Shown: positions 27,388 to 37,715, counted from the stretch's first letter. The stretch: 64,000 bases of DNA from Clostridia bacterium (GCA_910576205.1 CAJTHL010000002.1:62001-126000); one strand, 5' to 3'. The notes: generated by a model from the sequence alone, not told the origin. Translations and numbers: made by a program.

Positions 27388-29292
27388 TTATACAGAAATT
27401 CGTTTGTATGCATCCGCTCTGTCATGAAACTCCTGTTGCCACAATTCCAGGCTTAGAAGCCCCCAGATATTTCTCCCAAACTGTCCCTCTGACTGAAGCT
27501 TCTGCATCACACCAGAATTATCGATAAACTCTCTCTGCATAGCTTTTTGTGATGAAAAAATGTCTGTCACAAATTCTTTCAACTCGTTTTTTAACCAGGA
27601 ATTTAAAGGTATGGGAAAGCCCATCTTATCTTTACGTTCCTGGATGCTTTTTGGAAGATATGGCATCATGGTTTTCTTCAGAATATATTTCATGTCGCCG
27701 TTTTTGAGTTTGAAATTTGACGGGATTGTGGCCACAAATTCTATAAGCCTGTAATCAAGAAATGGCACACGCGCCTCAAGGCCATGTGCCATGCTCATCC
27801 GGTCCTCTACCTGCAACAGTGCCGGAAGCAGTGTCTTAAAATCAAAATGCGTCATACGGTCAAAGTAGGAACCTTTTTCTACGTTTCCCGCATCAAAAAT
27901 ATGTTCAAAGGTATTATAGGGGTCATAATCATCCAAAAGTTCCGGTCTGATACACTCCATAATATCGGGAGCGCGGTTAATCAGACGGTAATATCTCCTG
28001 TCTAAATCCTCAAACAGCCCTTCCTTCCAGAAATTGGAAAGCATGGGTTTATAATTCTTCAGACTCACGAGATTCGGAATAATAGACTCATAGGTAACAA
28101 TATAATTTCCGGAATTCATAGTGCCTTCAATGGCTCCTTTGATACATTGCTCAAAGTAAGCTACAAGATACCTTGTATAGCCTCCGAAAATTTCATCACC
28201 GCCTTGTCCTCCCAGCACCACCTTCCTGTGTTTCGCGGCCAGCCTGGAAACCATATACTGATTAAAGGACCCAGGACCTGCCACCGGTTCATCAAGATGA
28301 TAGATGACCTTCCTTATATTTTCTTCAAAATCTTTGTGTGTAATATTAAGCTGATAAAGAGGAAATCCGTGTTCATCTGCCACATTCTGGGCATACACGC
28401 TTTCGTCATACTGGGGGCCAATGTCAAATTTTCCTGTAAAACCGGCAAAATTTTCGCCTTTGACCATATCTGCAGCTATGGCCGATATGACAGAAGAATC
28501 CACGCCCCCACTTACATAACCGCCAATAGGAACATCGCTTCGGATACGAAGCTTTATGGATTCATATAGCAGCTCTTCAATCCTGTCTCTAAAATATTTC
28601 TCTGTATGATCCCAATCCAGATTATAATATACCTGCCAATAACGGCGGCAGGAAATTTCCCCATTATAAATAGATATATAATGCGCCGGTTCCAGCTCCC
28701 GGATTCCTGCAAACATTGTTTTTCCAGACAGACAGAATTGAAAGGTCAGATAATCTTTCAATCCGTCTATATCTGTCTTTATTTCGTCCACAAATGGAAG
28801 CAGGGCTTTCATCTCGGAAGCGAAAAAGAAACATCCGTTATTTACCGTATAGTAAAACGGTTTAATCCCAAACCGGTCTCTTGCGCAGAATAATTCATGA
28901 CGCTTCTCATCCCACAAGGCAAAAGCAAACATTCCATTAAAATGTGTGACACATTCCCGTCCCCATTTTTCATAGGCCTTTAAAATAACCTCTGTATCTG
29001 AAGTGGTCTCATATTTCCCACCAATTTCTTCCTTTAATTCCAGATAGTTGAAAATCTCCCCATTGAAGCAAACATAATTTCCATATTTATCTCTCATAGG
29101 CTGATTTCCAAGTTCAAGATCAATAATACTAAGCCTTCTATGGGCCAGACCCACTAAGGCCTCTGGATGTATCCAGAGGCCTTCCCCGTCGGGTCCCCGA
29201 TGGGCTTGAAGCATGTTCATGGCAGATAGCCCTTCACGCATTTTTTTATAAGGTTTATTATCTAATGATACAATTCCTGCAATTGAACACAT
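27388..29292 (-). CDS. asnB: Asparagine synthase (glutamine-hydrolysing)-like amidotransferase
   Basis: A 634-aa protein. The class II glutaminase domain starts with catalytic Cys2 (MCSIAGIVSLDN) and has AHRGPDGEGLW. The synthetase domain has the ATP-binding SGGVDSSVISAIAA. Enzymes like this make asparagine, but copies inside glycan loci are usually thought to amidate the carboxylate of a uronic acid or related group. Here the locus can make an aminouronic sugar nucleotide, so glycan amidation is the likelier role; this is inference. The ribosome binding site is weak and unusually far from the ATG. Confidence 0.85.
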   Translation of the reverse strand: MCSIAGIVSLDNKPYKKMREGLSAMNMLQAHRGPDGEGLWIHPEALVGLAHRRLSIIDLELGNQPMRDKYGNYVCFNGEIFNYLELKEEIGGKYETTSDTEVILKAYEKWGRECVTHFNGMFAFALWDEKRHELFCARDRFGIKPFYYTVNNGCFFFASEMKALLPFVDEIKTDIDGLKDYLTFQFCLSGKTMFAGIRELEPAHYISIYNGEISCRRYWQVYYNLDWDHTEKYFRDRIEELLYESIKLRIRSDVPIGGYVSGGVDSSVISAIAADMVKGENFAGFTGKFDIGPQYDESVYAQNVADEHGFPLYQLNITHKDFEENIRKVIYHLDEPVAGPGSFNQYMVSRLAAKHRKVVLGGQGGDEIFGGYTRYLVAYFEQCIKGAIEGTMNSGNYIVTYESIIPNLVSLKNYKPMLSNFWKEGLFEDLDRRYYRLINRAPDIMECIRPELLDDYDPYNTFEHIFDAGNVEKGSYFDRMTHFDFKTLLPALLQVEDRMSMAHGLEARVPFLDYRLIEFVATIPSNFKLKNGDMKYILKKTMMPYLPKSIQERKDKMGFPIPLNSWLKNELKEFVTDIFSSQKAMQREFIDNSGVMQKLQSEGQFGRNIWGLLSLELWQQEFHDRADAYKRISV

Positions 29293-29344
29293 ACGATTTC
29301 GTCAACTTTCTCCAGTAGTTTTATACGGCTTTGCCGGCCTCTCA

Positions 29345-30412
29345 TCACCCCAGCCTTTTCATATGTCCATCATGTTTATGAATACATTGATCAATCTGGC
29401 TCATATTTTCTTTTGTCCACGCAATGGTCCTTGCCAGGCCTTCCTCTAAAGAAATCCTTGCAGAAAACCCAAGTCTGTCTTTCGATTTCTCTGTGGATGC
29501 AAATCTTTTACCCGAATTATCCCACGCCCTTTTGGGAAGCACTTTTATCACAGACTGGCTTTGGGCATGTCTCTTGATGGCCTCCGCAAGCTGCGCAATG
29601 GAAGTCTCTTTTCCCGAGCCAATGTTGTAGACGTCTCCGGACTCTCCTTTTAAAGCGCAAAGCATCAGTCCTCTGCAAATGTCCTCTACAAAGACAAAAT
29701 CCCGGGTTGCAATCCCCTCATTCTCAAGCGGAATCTCCTCGTTATGAATCGCCTTATATATGAAAGTTGGCGTTACATTTCTCCACACTGTGGCATAAGT
29801 CCCCCTCCACCGGCCTGCTCCCAGCATTTCGCCGGGACCGTATACGTTCTGAAATCTTGCCCGCACAACCGGAAGCTTCCACTGCTTATAATAATATACA
29901 GAATAGAACTCGCCAATGATCTTTGAGATAGAATAGGGGCTGTCCTGGTTTAATTCAATCCCACTATCCTCCGTTGTAGCCACAGCATCCCCAAAAGTTT
30001 TCTTTGCTACAGAGCATCCGGCCGAAGAATAAACGACTTTTTTAAGCTTTTTGAAATCCTTTATGGTCTCAAACAGTTTAAGGGTGGTAATGGTATTATT
30101 ATCGTGGTCCATTATGGGATCAAAAATAGAGCTCTGATTTCCATGAAAACATGCAAGATGAAAAATGTAATCAAATTCATCTTTTATGCCGTCAAGGACG
30201 CGAAAATCGGTAATAGACCCCTCCCGGAACTCCAGTTTCTCTGTAACAGGCAGATTTGTGATTTCCGAGGATAGAAGGTTGTCCACTACCACTACAGAAA
30301 TATCTTCTACATTAGCAGTGAGAAGCCTTACAAGATTGCTTCCAACAAATCCTGCCCCTCCGACAACCAAAATTCTTTTACCTTCAAAATCCCGATACAT
30401 TTCATCTGCCAT
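29345..30412 (-). CDS. NAD-dependent sugar-nucleotide epimerase/dehydratase 1
   Basis: A 355-aa extended short-chain dehydrogenase. The NAD-binding glycine motif is VGGAGFVGSNLVRLL and the catalytic Tyr-Lys pair is in SPYSISKIIGEFY. It resembles WcaG/GalE-type enzymes acting on UDP- or GDP-sugars; the reaction cannot be set. Its start overlaps the previous gene's stop (TAATG). The next gene upstream encodes a second, diverged enzyme of the same superfamily, so the two may act in sequence. Confidence 0.83.
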   Translation of the reverse strand: MADEMYRDFEGKRILVVGGAGFVGSNLVRLLTANVEDISVVVVDNLLSSEITNLPVTEKLEFREGSITDFRVLDGIKDEFDYIFHLACFHGNQSSIFDPIMDHDNNTITTLKLFETIKDFKKLKKVVYSSAGCSVAKKTFGDAVATTEDSGIELNQDSPYSISKIIGEFYSVYYYKQWKLPVVRARFQNVYGPGEMLGAGRWRGTYATVWRNVTPTFIYKAIHNEEIPLENEGIATRDFVFVEDICRGLMLCALKGESGDVYNIGSGKETSIAQLAEAIKRHAQSQSVIKVLPKRAWDNSGKRFASTEKSKDRLGFSARISLEEGLARTIAWTKENMSQIDQCIHKHDGHMKRLG

Positions 30413-31362
30413 TATTTTTCTACTCCTTTAAGGTGTGTATAGGTCTGTGTAATTCCATGCACTTTGTACCAGTCAATGGCCTTCTTAATGCCATCTTCAA
30501 GGGAGGTTGTCACCTTCCAGTCAAAATCTTTATTTGTTTTCGCCGGGTCAAGCAAAATCGTATATACGTCATCTACTCCCCGTTCACGCACCTCCACTTC
30601 CGTTTCGGGCATAATATCCAGCGCCTTTAATGTGGCGTCATACAACTCTTTGATGGCATAATCGGAACCGCTGGACACATGGTAAACGCCACGTTTTCCC
30701 ATGCCGTCAATGGCCTTTACCACAACATTTACCAGGTCATCCACAAAAATAAAGTCTCTTCTTGTATCCATCACAAAGCAGGGCTTTCCGGATGTAAGAC
30801 GGCTGTAAAATGTGGGCAGGGGGCCGCTTAAATTTCTTGGGCCATAAGAGTTTGCCAGCCGGAAGGAAATAAAGTCAAGGCCCGACAATTCCAGATAGAG
30901 CTCCCCACCTGTTTTGCTGATTGCATAGCTGCTCCCTCCGTTACAGGTACCCCCAAAATAGGGATGCTGCAAGGTAATGGGCTGCTCGATAGGTTTTAAA
31001 CCATAGCATAATGCGGTCTGGAAATAAATAATGCGCCGTACTTCTGCCTTTTGTGCTGCTTTTGCAATATTTACGGCTCCCACCACGTTCGTAAGGGCAT
31101 CCTCTTTCCAGTTCTGCGGATCTTTGTAGGATGCAGCAGCATGTACAACCACCTCGGGCTTAAAATCCTCAAACATCTTATCTACTAAAGCCGTATCTGC
31201 AATCGAACCTTCTATAATCTGCAGATTTTCCTGTGGGGTAAGATTGTCCCTTCTTCCAGTCTGGTAATTGTCAATTACACATATTTCGTCTCCTCTTGCA
31301 AGCAGCCTTTCCGCTATGTGGGAACCAATATGTCCTGCGCCTCCGGTAATTAATACTTTCAT
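30412..31362 (-). CDS. NAD-dependent sugar-nucleotide epimerase/dehydratase 2
   Basis: A 316-aa extended SDR. The glycine motif is ITGGAGHIGSHIAERLL, the acidic NAD-specific end of strand 2 is VIDNYQTGRRDNL, and the catalytic pair is in SSYAISKTGGELY. It is GalE-like, so NDP-sugar 4-epimerase or reductase activity is likely. It is coupled to the downstream epimerase by a 1-bp overlap. Confidence 0.83.
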   Translation of the reverse strand: MKVLITGGAGHIGSHIAERLLARGDEICVIDNYQTGRRDNLTPQENLQIIEGSIADTALVDKMFEDFKPEVVVHAAASYKDPQNWKEDALTNVVGAVNIAKAAQKAEVRRIIYFQTALCYGLKPIEQPITLQHPYFGGTCNGGSSYAISKTGGELYLELSGLDFISFRLANSYGPRNLSGPLPTFYSRLTSGKPCFVMDTRRDFIFVDDLVNVVVKAIDGMGKRGVYHVSSGSDYAIKELYDATLKALDIMPETEVEVRERGVDDVYTILLDPAKTNKDFDWKVTTSLEDGIKKAIDWYKVHGITQTYTHLKGVEK

Positions 31363-31390
31363 CTGTGATTTCCTCCTTAATTAAAATTAT

Positions 31391-32686
31391 TTATAATCTT
31401 CTGGCATAATAGCCTTTGAGCAGATATCTTGTTAACCTGTTTTCATTCATCCAATGTAAAACATTCCACTTCTTCAGTTTTGTGAGCACTGAAATGTAAA
31501 ATTTTATCTTATATTCGTGTATTGCGGCAAACCATATATAAATAGATTCTAAAAGATGAATGGTTCCTATGTCTTTTTCTATTCCTTTAAATAAGGTATT
31601 ATAAAAATCATGAATAAAATTTTCATATGTGTATTTATCAGATTCAATGATGTCATGAAAAGCCTGTTCCACAATTTTTTTTCTTTGCTCTTCATCATCA
31701 ATCTGGGCAATAACATCCTCCAGATTACTATGATCCTTTTTCAATTCTATATAATGTACACCAGGTTTTAATATTCCGTTATATTCTCCTTCATACAAAA
31801 TCTGGCATGCTCCTTCTTCTATCGCTTCAAAATGTCTTGGTGATATAGCACGAAGTTCAAACTGTCCATCAGCGTTCTCCACATAGCTTTTGTATAGTTT
31901 TTCTACGCTGATATTATTGTCCTCATTTATAGCAGCATTTACAGCTTCATGTATACTTCCATCACGATCTAATACACTTCCTCCGCTTTCAACTCCAAGT
32001 ATAAACCGACAGGATGACAGAAAATCGGTCCAATTATCTCCTTTCAAAAGAAATTGCAGCCCTACTTTTATATCAGTATGATATTTGCTGTCTTTTAATC
32101 TTTTAGTAAATATCTTTGCTATCTTTATCTTATCATATCCAAATTTCCCCAAAGCGATGGAGGGCTTATTCCACGCAGCTCTATAGCCAATATCGATATT
32201 TCTTTTTTTATTCAATTTTTTCATATAATATTCTGCTGGTTTCTTTTCGATATATCCTGTTAACATTGGAAATATTATACAGTGCTTCCTAAGTCCCTTA
32301 TATATATTAGCCCACTCTTCTTTAGGAGCAACTGAATACGCATACTCAATTTCCAAAGCGTTAAGAAATTGTACTGACATTTCTGTATTGATATACTCGT
32401 CTTGAAATAACGCCACCTTAATTGCTTTAGAATCTGATAAAAACCCCGCAAAAATTTTTATTCTATGAAAGTATTGCTGTTTTTTCCAACATGATGTAAC
32501 AGATGGTTCAAAAATGACCATATCAAAATTAATCTTTTTCAAATAGAAAGGAATTTTATTTGTAAAAAGGTTAAAATATACAACTTTATTATCCGAATAC
32601 TTTCGAAAACTATATAAGAAATCTTTAGCCATATTTCTTATTTGAGAACCACCACGTGTATGAAAAATCAAAATTTTTTTCGACAT
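31391..32686 (-). CDS. Unrecognised GT-B-like glycosyltransferase, paralogue B
   Basis: A 431-aa protein with the same block order as the protein at 24851-26254: a Rossmann-like start (KKILIFHTRGGSQ), NIDIGYRAA, LDRDGSIHEAVNAA, AISPRHFEAIEEGACQILYEGEYNGILKPGVHYIELKKDHSN and SDKYTYENFIHDF. The two copies are diverged, not a recent duplication. Likely a glycosyltransferase with a related acceptor or donor. The coding sequence is strongly AT-rich, which suggests separate acquisition. Confidence 0.6.
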   Translation of the reverse strand: MSKKILIFHTRGGSQIRNMAKDFLYSFRKYSDNKVVYFNLFTNKIPFYLKKINFDMVIFEPSVTSCWKKQQYFHRIKIFAGFLSDSKAIKVALFQDEYINTEMSVQFLNALEIEYAYSVAPKEEWANIYKGLRKHCIIFPMLTGYIEKKPAEYYMKKLNKKRNIDIGYRAAWNKPSIALGKFGYDKIKIAKIFTKRLKDSKYHTDIKVGLQFLLKGDNWTDFLSSCRFILGVESGGSVLDRDGSIHEAVNAAINEDNNISVEKLYKSYVENADGQFELRAISPRHFEAIEEGACQILYEGEYNGILKPGVHYIELKKDHSNLEDVIAQIDDEEQRKKIVEQAFHDIIESDKYTYENFIHDFYNTLFKGIEKDIGTIHLLESIYIWFAAIHEYKIKFYISVLTKLKKWNVLHWMNENRLTRYLLKGYYARRL

Positions 32687-32703
32687 TATTTTTTCCTACT
32701 CAT

Positions 32704-33828
32704 TTATATTTTTGTGTATATATCCTCTATCTGTTTTGCAATTTTCACATCCAGATATCTGTTTATAGTCGTCTGGGATATGTTTTCCGAATCATATTCT
32801 TTCCTATGGCCAATCATTCTTTTCATAGCCTGGAATAGTTCTTCGTGGTTATCCACTTCCACCAGAAGCCCGTTGTATTCTTCCACAAAATCCTCTGGTC
32901 CACCGCATCTGGTGGCAATAACAGGGAGCCCGGAGGCCATCGCTTCTATATAGGACACCCCAAATGTCTCCACAGCAGAAGGCAGTACAAAGCAGTCTGA
33001 TCTATCAAAAATATGCCGGATCACCTTCCGGCTCTGTTGTCCTGCCAGGAATACCTTTTTTTCCAGTTCTAACTGTGTGATTTTTTCAATAATATGGCTC
33101 TTCTCCGGCCCGTCTCCCACAATTACCAGTCGGACATCCGAAAATTCTTTTACAATATCGGAGAATACCTCTACCAGAAAATCAATCCGTTTTAACGCAT
33201 TTAACTTTGCAACGGCAACAAATGTAAATTTATCTGTTTTCTTCCTTACGGCATCATATTGAAATACTTTTGTATCTACAATATTAGGAATGACAGAAGC
33301 CTCTACGTCAAATTTATCTTTTAGCTGTTTGGCCAGCGCGTTGCTTACACAGATAAGACTGTCTGCTGCTTTATAACAATCACAGCCCATTTTATATACC
33401 CTGGGATTGATAAGAACATTAGTAACACCCGAAGAGTGTTCTGTAATTACAATCGGGATCCCTGTTTTTTTTAATTCTTTTACTGCACAATACCCATACT
33501 CCAGAAAATGCGCATGAATAACATCCGGTGTCCCATGTTTTTTTATAAACCTGGGATATTCTCTCCTCAACAGTGTTCTGCATAGCCATTCCTGTATCTG
33601 GCAGGGAACCCTTCCGCATGGAAAACTGGTATTGTGAATCAAAACCCCATCTTTTTCTATCTCAAAAGTGCCAAATCTCCGTATTCTTCTGATAGAGCGG
33701 ATATCCAGACATAAAAAAAAGACCTTATGGCCGATTTTTGCCAATGCCTTTGCCTGGTCAAATTCAAATAATCCGTTTAAGTTATACTTTTCAGTAGGAT
33801 ATCCTCTGGCTATGATTAATATATTCAT
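32704..33828 (-). CDS. GT4 family glycosyltransferase
   Basis: A 374-aa retaining GT-B enzyme. The C-terminal nucleotide-sugar site has the family hallmark [32 protein letters not shown] (ExFGxxxxEAMA). The donor-binding region starts [22 protein letters not shown]. It would add a sugar to the lipid-linked glycan at the cytoplasmic face. It starts within the stop codon of the acetyltransferase gene (ATGA). Confidence 0.88.
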   Translation of the reverse strand: MNILIIARGYPTEKYNLNGLFEFDQAKALAKIGHKVFFLCLDIRSIRRIRRFGTFEIEKDGVLIHNTSFPCGRVPCQIQEWLCRTLLRREYPRFIKKHGTPDVIHAHFLEYGYCAVKELKKTGIPIVITEHSSGVTNVLINPRVYKMGCDCYKAADSLICVSNALAKQLKDKFDVEASVIPNIVDTKVFQYDAVRKKTDKFTFVAVAKLNALKRIDFLVEVFSDIVKEFSDVRLVIVGDGPEKSHIIEKITQLELEKKVFLAGQQSRKVIRHIFDRSDCFVLPSAVETFGVSYIEAMASGLPVIATRCGGPEDFVEEYNGLLVEVDNHEELFQAMKRMIGHRKEYDSENISQTTINRYLDVKIAKQIEDIYTKI

Positions 33829-34319
33829 TCAATATTTCCCTTTTCATCCACATACCCCATCACCCTGGCCGGTACTCCCGCCACAAGCGCATAGTCTGGC
33901 ACATCCTTCGTCACCACAGCCCCAGCAGCTACCATGGCAAACCTGCCTATGGTATGACCGCAAACAATGGTTGCATTGGCCCCGATGCTTGCCCCTTCCT
34001 TTACCAGGGTCCTTTTATACCCGGCCCTTCCTTTGGGATACCTGGCCCTGGGGGTAAGGTCGTTCGTGAATACGCAGGATGGGCCGCAGAATACCCCTTC
34101 CTCCAGCTCCACCCCTTCGTAGAGGGACACATTATTCTGGATTTTGCAGGCATCCCCGATTACCACGTTGCTGGAGACATTTACGTTCTGGCCCAGGGAA
34201 CACCCTTTCCCGATCCTGGCCCCCTGCTGGATATGGCAGAAATGCCAGATTTTTGTTTCCTCGCCAATCTCCACATTTTCATCGATGTAGCTGCTTTCAT
34301 GTACAAAGTAGTCGGTCAT
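33825..34319 (-). CDS. wbpD: Hexapeptide N-acetyltransferase, WbpD/WlbB-like
   Basis: A 164-aa left-handed beta-helix acetyltransferase. The blocks [60 protein letters not shown] and [28 protein letters not shown] match WbpD/WlbB. These acetylate the 3-amino group of UDP-GlcNAc3NA in the UDP-ManNAc3NAcA pathway. The adjoining genes encode the dehydrogenase (WbpB-like) and 2-epimerase (WbpI-like) of that pathway, which strengthens the call. Confidence 0.85.
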   Translation of the reverse strand: MTDYFVHESSYIDENVEIGEETKIWHFCHIQQGARIGKGCSLGQNVNVSSNVVIGDACKIQNNVSLYEGVELEEGVFCGPSCVFTNDLTPRARYPKGRAGYKRTLVKEGASIGANATIVCGHTIGRFAMVAAGAVVTKDVPDYALVAGVPARVMGYVDEKGNIE

Positions 34320-34373
34320 TCTGAATAATACTCCTTTTGGGAAAATTCATCTGCTGTCCTGTAAATGCCTCTG

Positions 34374-35453
34374 TCACTTTGAAAATTCGCCTGTCATTTC
34401 CGTGGAAGCAAAGTCCGTTAATGGCAGTCTTACCGGAAGCCCTGTTTTCTGGCTCTTGTAGACTGCCAGTACCAGCTCCAGGGCGTTCCTCCCTGCCACC
34501 GCGTCCACATAGGGTTTTCTGTTCTCCTGTACTGCCTGGATCATATCCGCATACAGGCTGCTGTGGCCGTTTCCGTAGACATTACTGGTCTGTTCCTGGA
34601 GGCCCCTGTTTTGGGCGTCTGCCTCTGTCTCGTCTGCAAACTGCCACACATCGATATTGTTTGTGGATTTTCCTCCCAGCTTTACTGTCCCCTTCTCCCC
34701 GAAAATGTACAGGGTTTCCTCCAGGTTCCTGGGATATACGTTGGTGGTTCCTTCTATGGTGGCAACGGCCCCGTTTCTGAATTTCACCACGGCCATCCCC
34801 ACATCCTCTGCCTCCAGGTAATCATGGAACTGCTGGCGGGTCTGGCCGTATACTTCTTCCACCTCGTCTCCCAGCATCCAGCGCAGAAGATCGATCCCGT
34901 GAATGCACTGGTTCATAAGCGCCCCTCCGTCGGAGGCCCATTTCCCCCGCCACGGGGCCTGGGTATAATAGTTTTCATCCCGGTTCCAGCGCACATGGAT
35001 GGATCCGTGGGACAACTTTCCGAAACGTCCTGCCTCCAGGGCCCTCCGCAGCTCCTGGACAGCTAAATTAAAACGGTTCTGGTGGCAGGCCGCCACCTTC
35101 ACGCCTTTTTCCTCCGAACGGCGGATGATTTCCTCTGCGTCCCGGATACTCATGGCTATGGGTTTTTCGATGATGCAGTTTACCCCGTGGTCTATGCAGT
35201 ATAAGGCGATCTCTGCGTGGATGCCGCTTTCTGTGGCAATTCCCACAAGCTCTATCTCATTTTCTTCCAGCATTTTACGGTAATCTGTGTAATGTCTGAT
35301 GGATGTATCCTTTTCCAGTCCGCCTTTTTGAAGCAGTGCAGTCATGTTTTCTGGCACGATATCACAGACTGCCACAAATTCAAGCTGGTTTTTTATTACA
35401 GCTTTGATATGGTTGATTGCTATACGGCCACAACCGATAAGTGCGTATTTCAT
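34374..35453 (-). CDS. wbpB: Gfo/Idh/MocA oxidoreductase, WbpB/WlbA-like
   Basis: A 359-aa NAD-dependent oxidoreductase. The Rossmann start is YALIGCGRIAINHIKAV, the EKP motif is CIIEKPIAMSIRDAEEI, and the C-terminal substrate domain includes KWASDGGALMNQCIHGIDLLRWMLGD. WbpB/WlbA oxidise C3 of UDP-GlcNAcA. The position between the WbpD-like and WbpI-like genes supports this within the broad Gfo/Idh/MocA family. Alternative: another NDP-sugar 3-dehydrogenase. Confidence 0.8.
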   Translation of the reverse strand: MKYALIGCGRIAINHIKAVIKNQLEFVAVCDIVPENMTALLQKGGLEKDTSIRHYTDYRKMLEENEIELVGIATESGIHAEIALYCIDHGVNCIIEKPIAMSIRDAEEIIRRSEEKGVKVAACHQNRFNLAVQELRRALEAGRFGKLSHGSIHVRWNRDENYYTQAPWRGKWASDGGALMNQCIHGIDLLRWMLGDEVEEVYGQTRQQFHDYLEAEDVGMAVVKFRNGAVATIEGTTNVYPRNLEETLYIFGEKGTVKLGGKSTNNIDVWQFADETEADAQNRGLQEQTSNVYGNGHSSLYADMIQAVQENRKPYVDAVAGRNALELVLAVYKSQKTGLPVRLPLTDFASTEMTGEFSK

Positions 35454-35491
35454 TTCTATCCTTCCTCCCAGATCTGGTTTTTTCCGATTCC

Positions 35492-36547
35492 CTATCTGTG
35501 CAGAACACGCAGTATTTTTTTACTGGCATGTCCGTCCCCATAGATACCTTCTTTCACTGTATGGGTCCGCTTCGCAAGCGCCGCCTCATACAGGTTCCGG
35601 CTGTCGGTCAGCGTGTTTGCCCTACACTCCACCAGCTCCCGCCAGCTTGTGTCCGGCATTAAAATACATGCCTCTTTTCCCGCAAAATATGCCTCTTTCT
35701 GGTATCCCCCGCTGTCTGTGATGATTTTTAAGGCGTATTTTGTAAGCCCCATAAGCTGCAGATAATCCACCGGCTCTGTCACGGTTATATTTTCCAGGCA
35801 CTTCTGTAAGCCAAATGTCTCCACATTTTTCCGTGTATGGGGATGAATGGGGAATACGACCGGGATTTCTTCCGCGATTCTGCCCACCTGGGACAATATG
35901 CCTTCCAGAATTTCCCTGTTATCCACGTTGAAATCCCTGTGCAGGGTCATGACCATATACCTGTCCCGGGTCAGCCCCAGCCTTTCCAGAAGGGAGCAGT
36001 CAAAGGAATCTTCCATTTCCTTATAGACATCGTACATGACGTCCCCGGTAAAATGTACATTCCGGGTAATGCCTTCTCTTTCCAGGTTTTCCACGCCTGT
36101 CTGGCTGGGTGTGAACAGATACGTGGAAACATGGTCTGTCAAAACCCGGTTGATCTCCTCCGGCATATCTTTAGGCTCCTGCCTAAGACCTGCCTCTATA
36201 TGGGCCACCGGCACTTTTAACTTGGCGCACACCAGCGCTCCGGCCAGGGTGGAGTTTGTGTCCCCATAGAGTACAACGGTGTCTGGCTTCTCTTTTAAGA
36301 TCACTTCTTCCAGTGCGGTCATCATTTCCGCGGTCATCCTGGCATGGCTTTTCCCATGGATCCCCAGGTTGTAATCCGGTTTGCGCATATTTAAAACGTC
36401 AAAAAACACACCAGACATATTGCTGTCATAATGCTGGCCGGTATGTACAACGATTTCCTGTATGTCCGGATATTTCCGGATTTCTTTCTGGATGATTGCT
36501 TCTTTTACAAACTGGGGGCGGGCCCCAACGATGGAAACTATTTTCAT
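35492..36547 (-). CDS. wbpI: UDP-N-acetylglucosamine 2-epimerase family, WbpI-like
   Basis: A 351-aa non-hydrolysing 2-epimerase. Hallmarks are VGARPQFVKEAII, VHTGQHYDSNMS, VLYGDTNSTLAGALV, HIEAGLRQEPKDMPEEINRVLTDHVS and a C-terminal TDSGGYQKEAYF. WecB-type enzymes make UDP-ManNAc; the paralogue WbpI epimerises UDP-GlcNAc3NAcA to UDP-ManNAc3NAcA. Neighbouring WbpD- and WbpB-like genes favour WbpI. Confidence 0.85.
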   Translation of the reverse strand: MKIVSIVGARPQFVKEAIIQKEIRKYPDIQEIVVHTGQHYDSNMSGVFFDVLNMRKPDYNLGIHGKSHARMTAEMMTALEEVILKEKPDTVVLYGDTNSTLAGALVCAKLKVPVAHIEAGLRQEPKDMPEEINRVLTDHVSTYLFTPSQTGVENLEREGITRNVHFTGDVMYDVYKEMEDSFDCSLLERLGLTRDRYMVMTLHRDFNVDNREILEGILSQVGRIAEEIPVVFPIHPHTRKNVETFGLQKCLENITVTEPVDYLQLMGLTKYALKIITDSGGYQKEAYFAGKEACILMPDTSWRELVECRANTLTDSRNLYEAALAKRTHTVKEGIYGDGHASKKILRVLHR

Positions 36548-36589
36548 TTTAATCTGCTGTCTCCTATGAAATCAGTTTTTCTGTTTTCT

Positions 36590-37702
36590 TCATGCAGTCT
36601 GTATTTTTTCATATAGTTCTAAAAGCTTCCTGCTTTCCTTTTCCCAATTCCACTTCTCCCTAATGATCTTTCTTCCTTTCTCACCCATACACCGGGCTTC
36701 CTGCGGGCATCGAAGCAGTTTATTGATGGCCTGGGAAATTTCTTCTATATCTGCAGGATTCACACAGATTCCCATTCCTTCTCTTTCAATAATTTTGTTA
36801 TAAGGGGAATCTGAAATAATAACCGGCAGCCCCATAGACATATATTCATAGACTTTTGTAGGCAGATTATCCATCTTGTCATACTGTCCACAGTTTTTTA
36901 AAATACTCATGCCTATTCTGGTTTTCTGATAGATTTCGCGTATTTCATCCCATGTAAGCTTTCCCTTATACTCCACAAATTTCATCTCCGGCATGGCTAA
37001 TATTTCCTTTTTATATTCTTCCGACGAAAATTCACCTGCCAGTATCAATCTGATTTTTGATAAAGCCGCCGCTTTAATAAGGTTTTTTATACCTCTCTGT
37101 TCAGAAAGTCCCCCTACATAGCAGATAGAATCCTCCTTTTTCACGTCTTTATCGTAATATTCATAGAATACTTTCATGGATGGGTATCCGTTAATATATT
37201 CCACAATCCTGGTCTTTCCTTGTAATGGATTCTGTCCTTCAAAGCTGCACGGGATAATCGCTGCTTCAGTATATTTCAACAATCTTCTCTCTACCCACTG
37301 GTATATTTCTGAAATAACCGGACGCAAGACTGCTGGTATATACTCTTTTTCCATAATCTGTAACCGATAGTTTTCATGGCTGTCAAATATAACCTTTTTT
37401 CCCTGTCTTTTTAATTTCCTGGCTATCAATAGCAGCTCCGGATCATGCAAATGGTATATATCAGCAGAAAGATTTCCGGCTACTTTCAGTATTTTTCTGT
37501 TTCCGGAAAAAATCCGTTTTTTTCTGGACCGATATTTTATACCTGTGGAATAAATGTCCACGCCTTCCTTTTTTTCATATCCCAACTCGTCATGGACTAT
37601 CAGACTGACCTTTTGTCCTGCCCCAGCCAGGCTTTTACATTCCTTGAGAAAAATCCGGTCATCATAGCGCTCATGCGCGCTTGTTATATGGCAGATATCC
37701 AT
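36590..37702 (-). CDS. GT4-like glycosyltransferase
   Basis: A 370-aa GT-B enzyme. The N-terminal acceptor domain begins MDICHITSAHERYDDRIFLKECKSLAGAG. The C-terminal donor site includes ICYVGGLSEQRGIKNLIKAAAL and NLPTKVYEYMSMGLPVIISD. The first few residues are typical of glycosyltransferases adding aminouronic or related sugars, but donor identity is not readable. It precedes the FemAB-like gene by 13 bp. Confidence 0.85.
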   Translation of the reverse strand: MDICHITSAHERYDDRIFLKECKSLAGAGQKVSLIVHDELGYEKKEGVDIYSTGIKYRSRKKRIFSGNRKILKVAGNLSADIYHLHDPELLLIARKLKRQGKKVIFDSHENYRLQIMEKEYIPAVLRPVISEIYQWVERRLLKYTEAAIIPCSFEGQNPLQGKTRIVEYINGYPSMKVFYEYYDKDVKKEDSICYVGGLSEQRGIKNLIKAAALSKIRLILAGEFSSEEYKKEILAMPEMKFVEYKGKLTWDEIREIYQKTRIGMSILKNCGQYDKMDNLPTKVYEYMSMGLPVIISDSPYNKIIEREGMGICVNPADIEEISQAINKLLRCPQEARCMGEKGRKIIREKWNWEKESRKLLELYEKIQTA

Positions 37703-37715
37703 CAGAATCCCCCTG

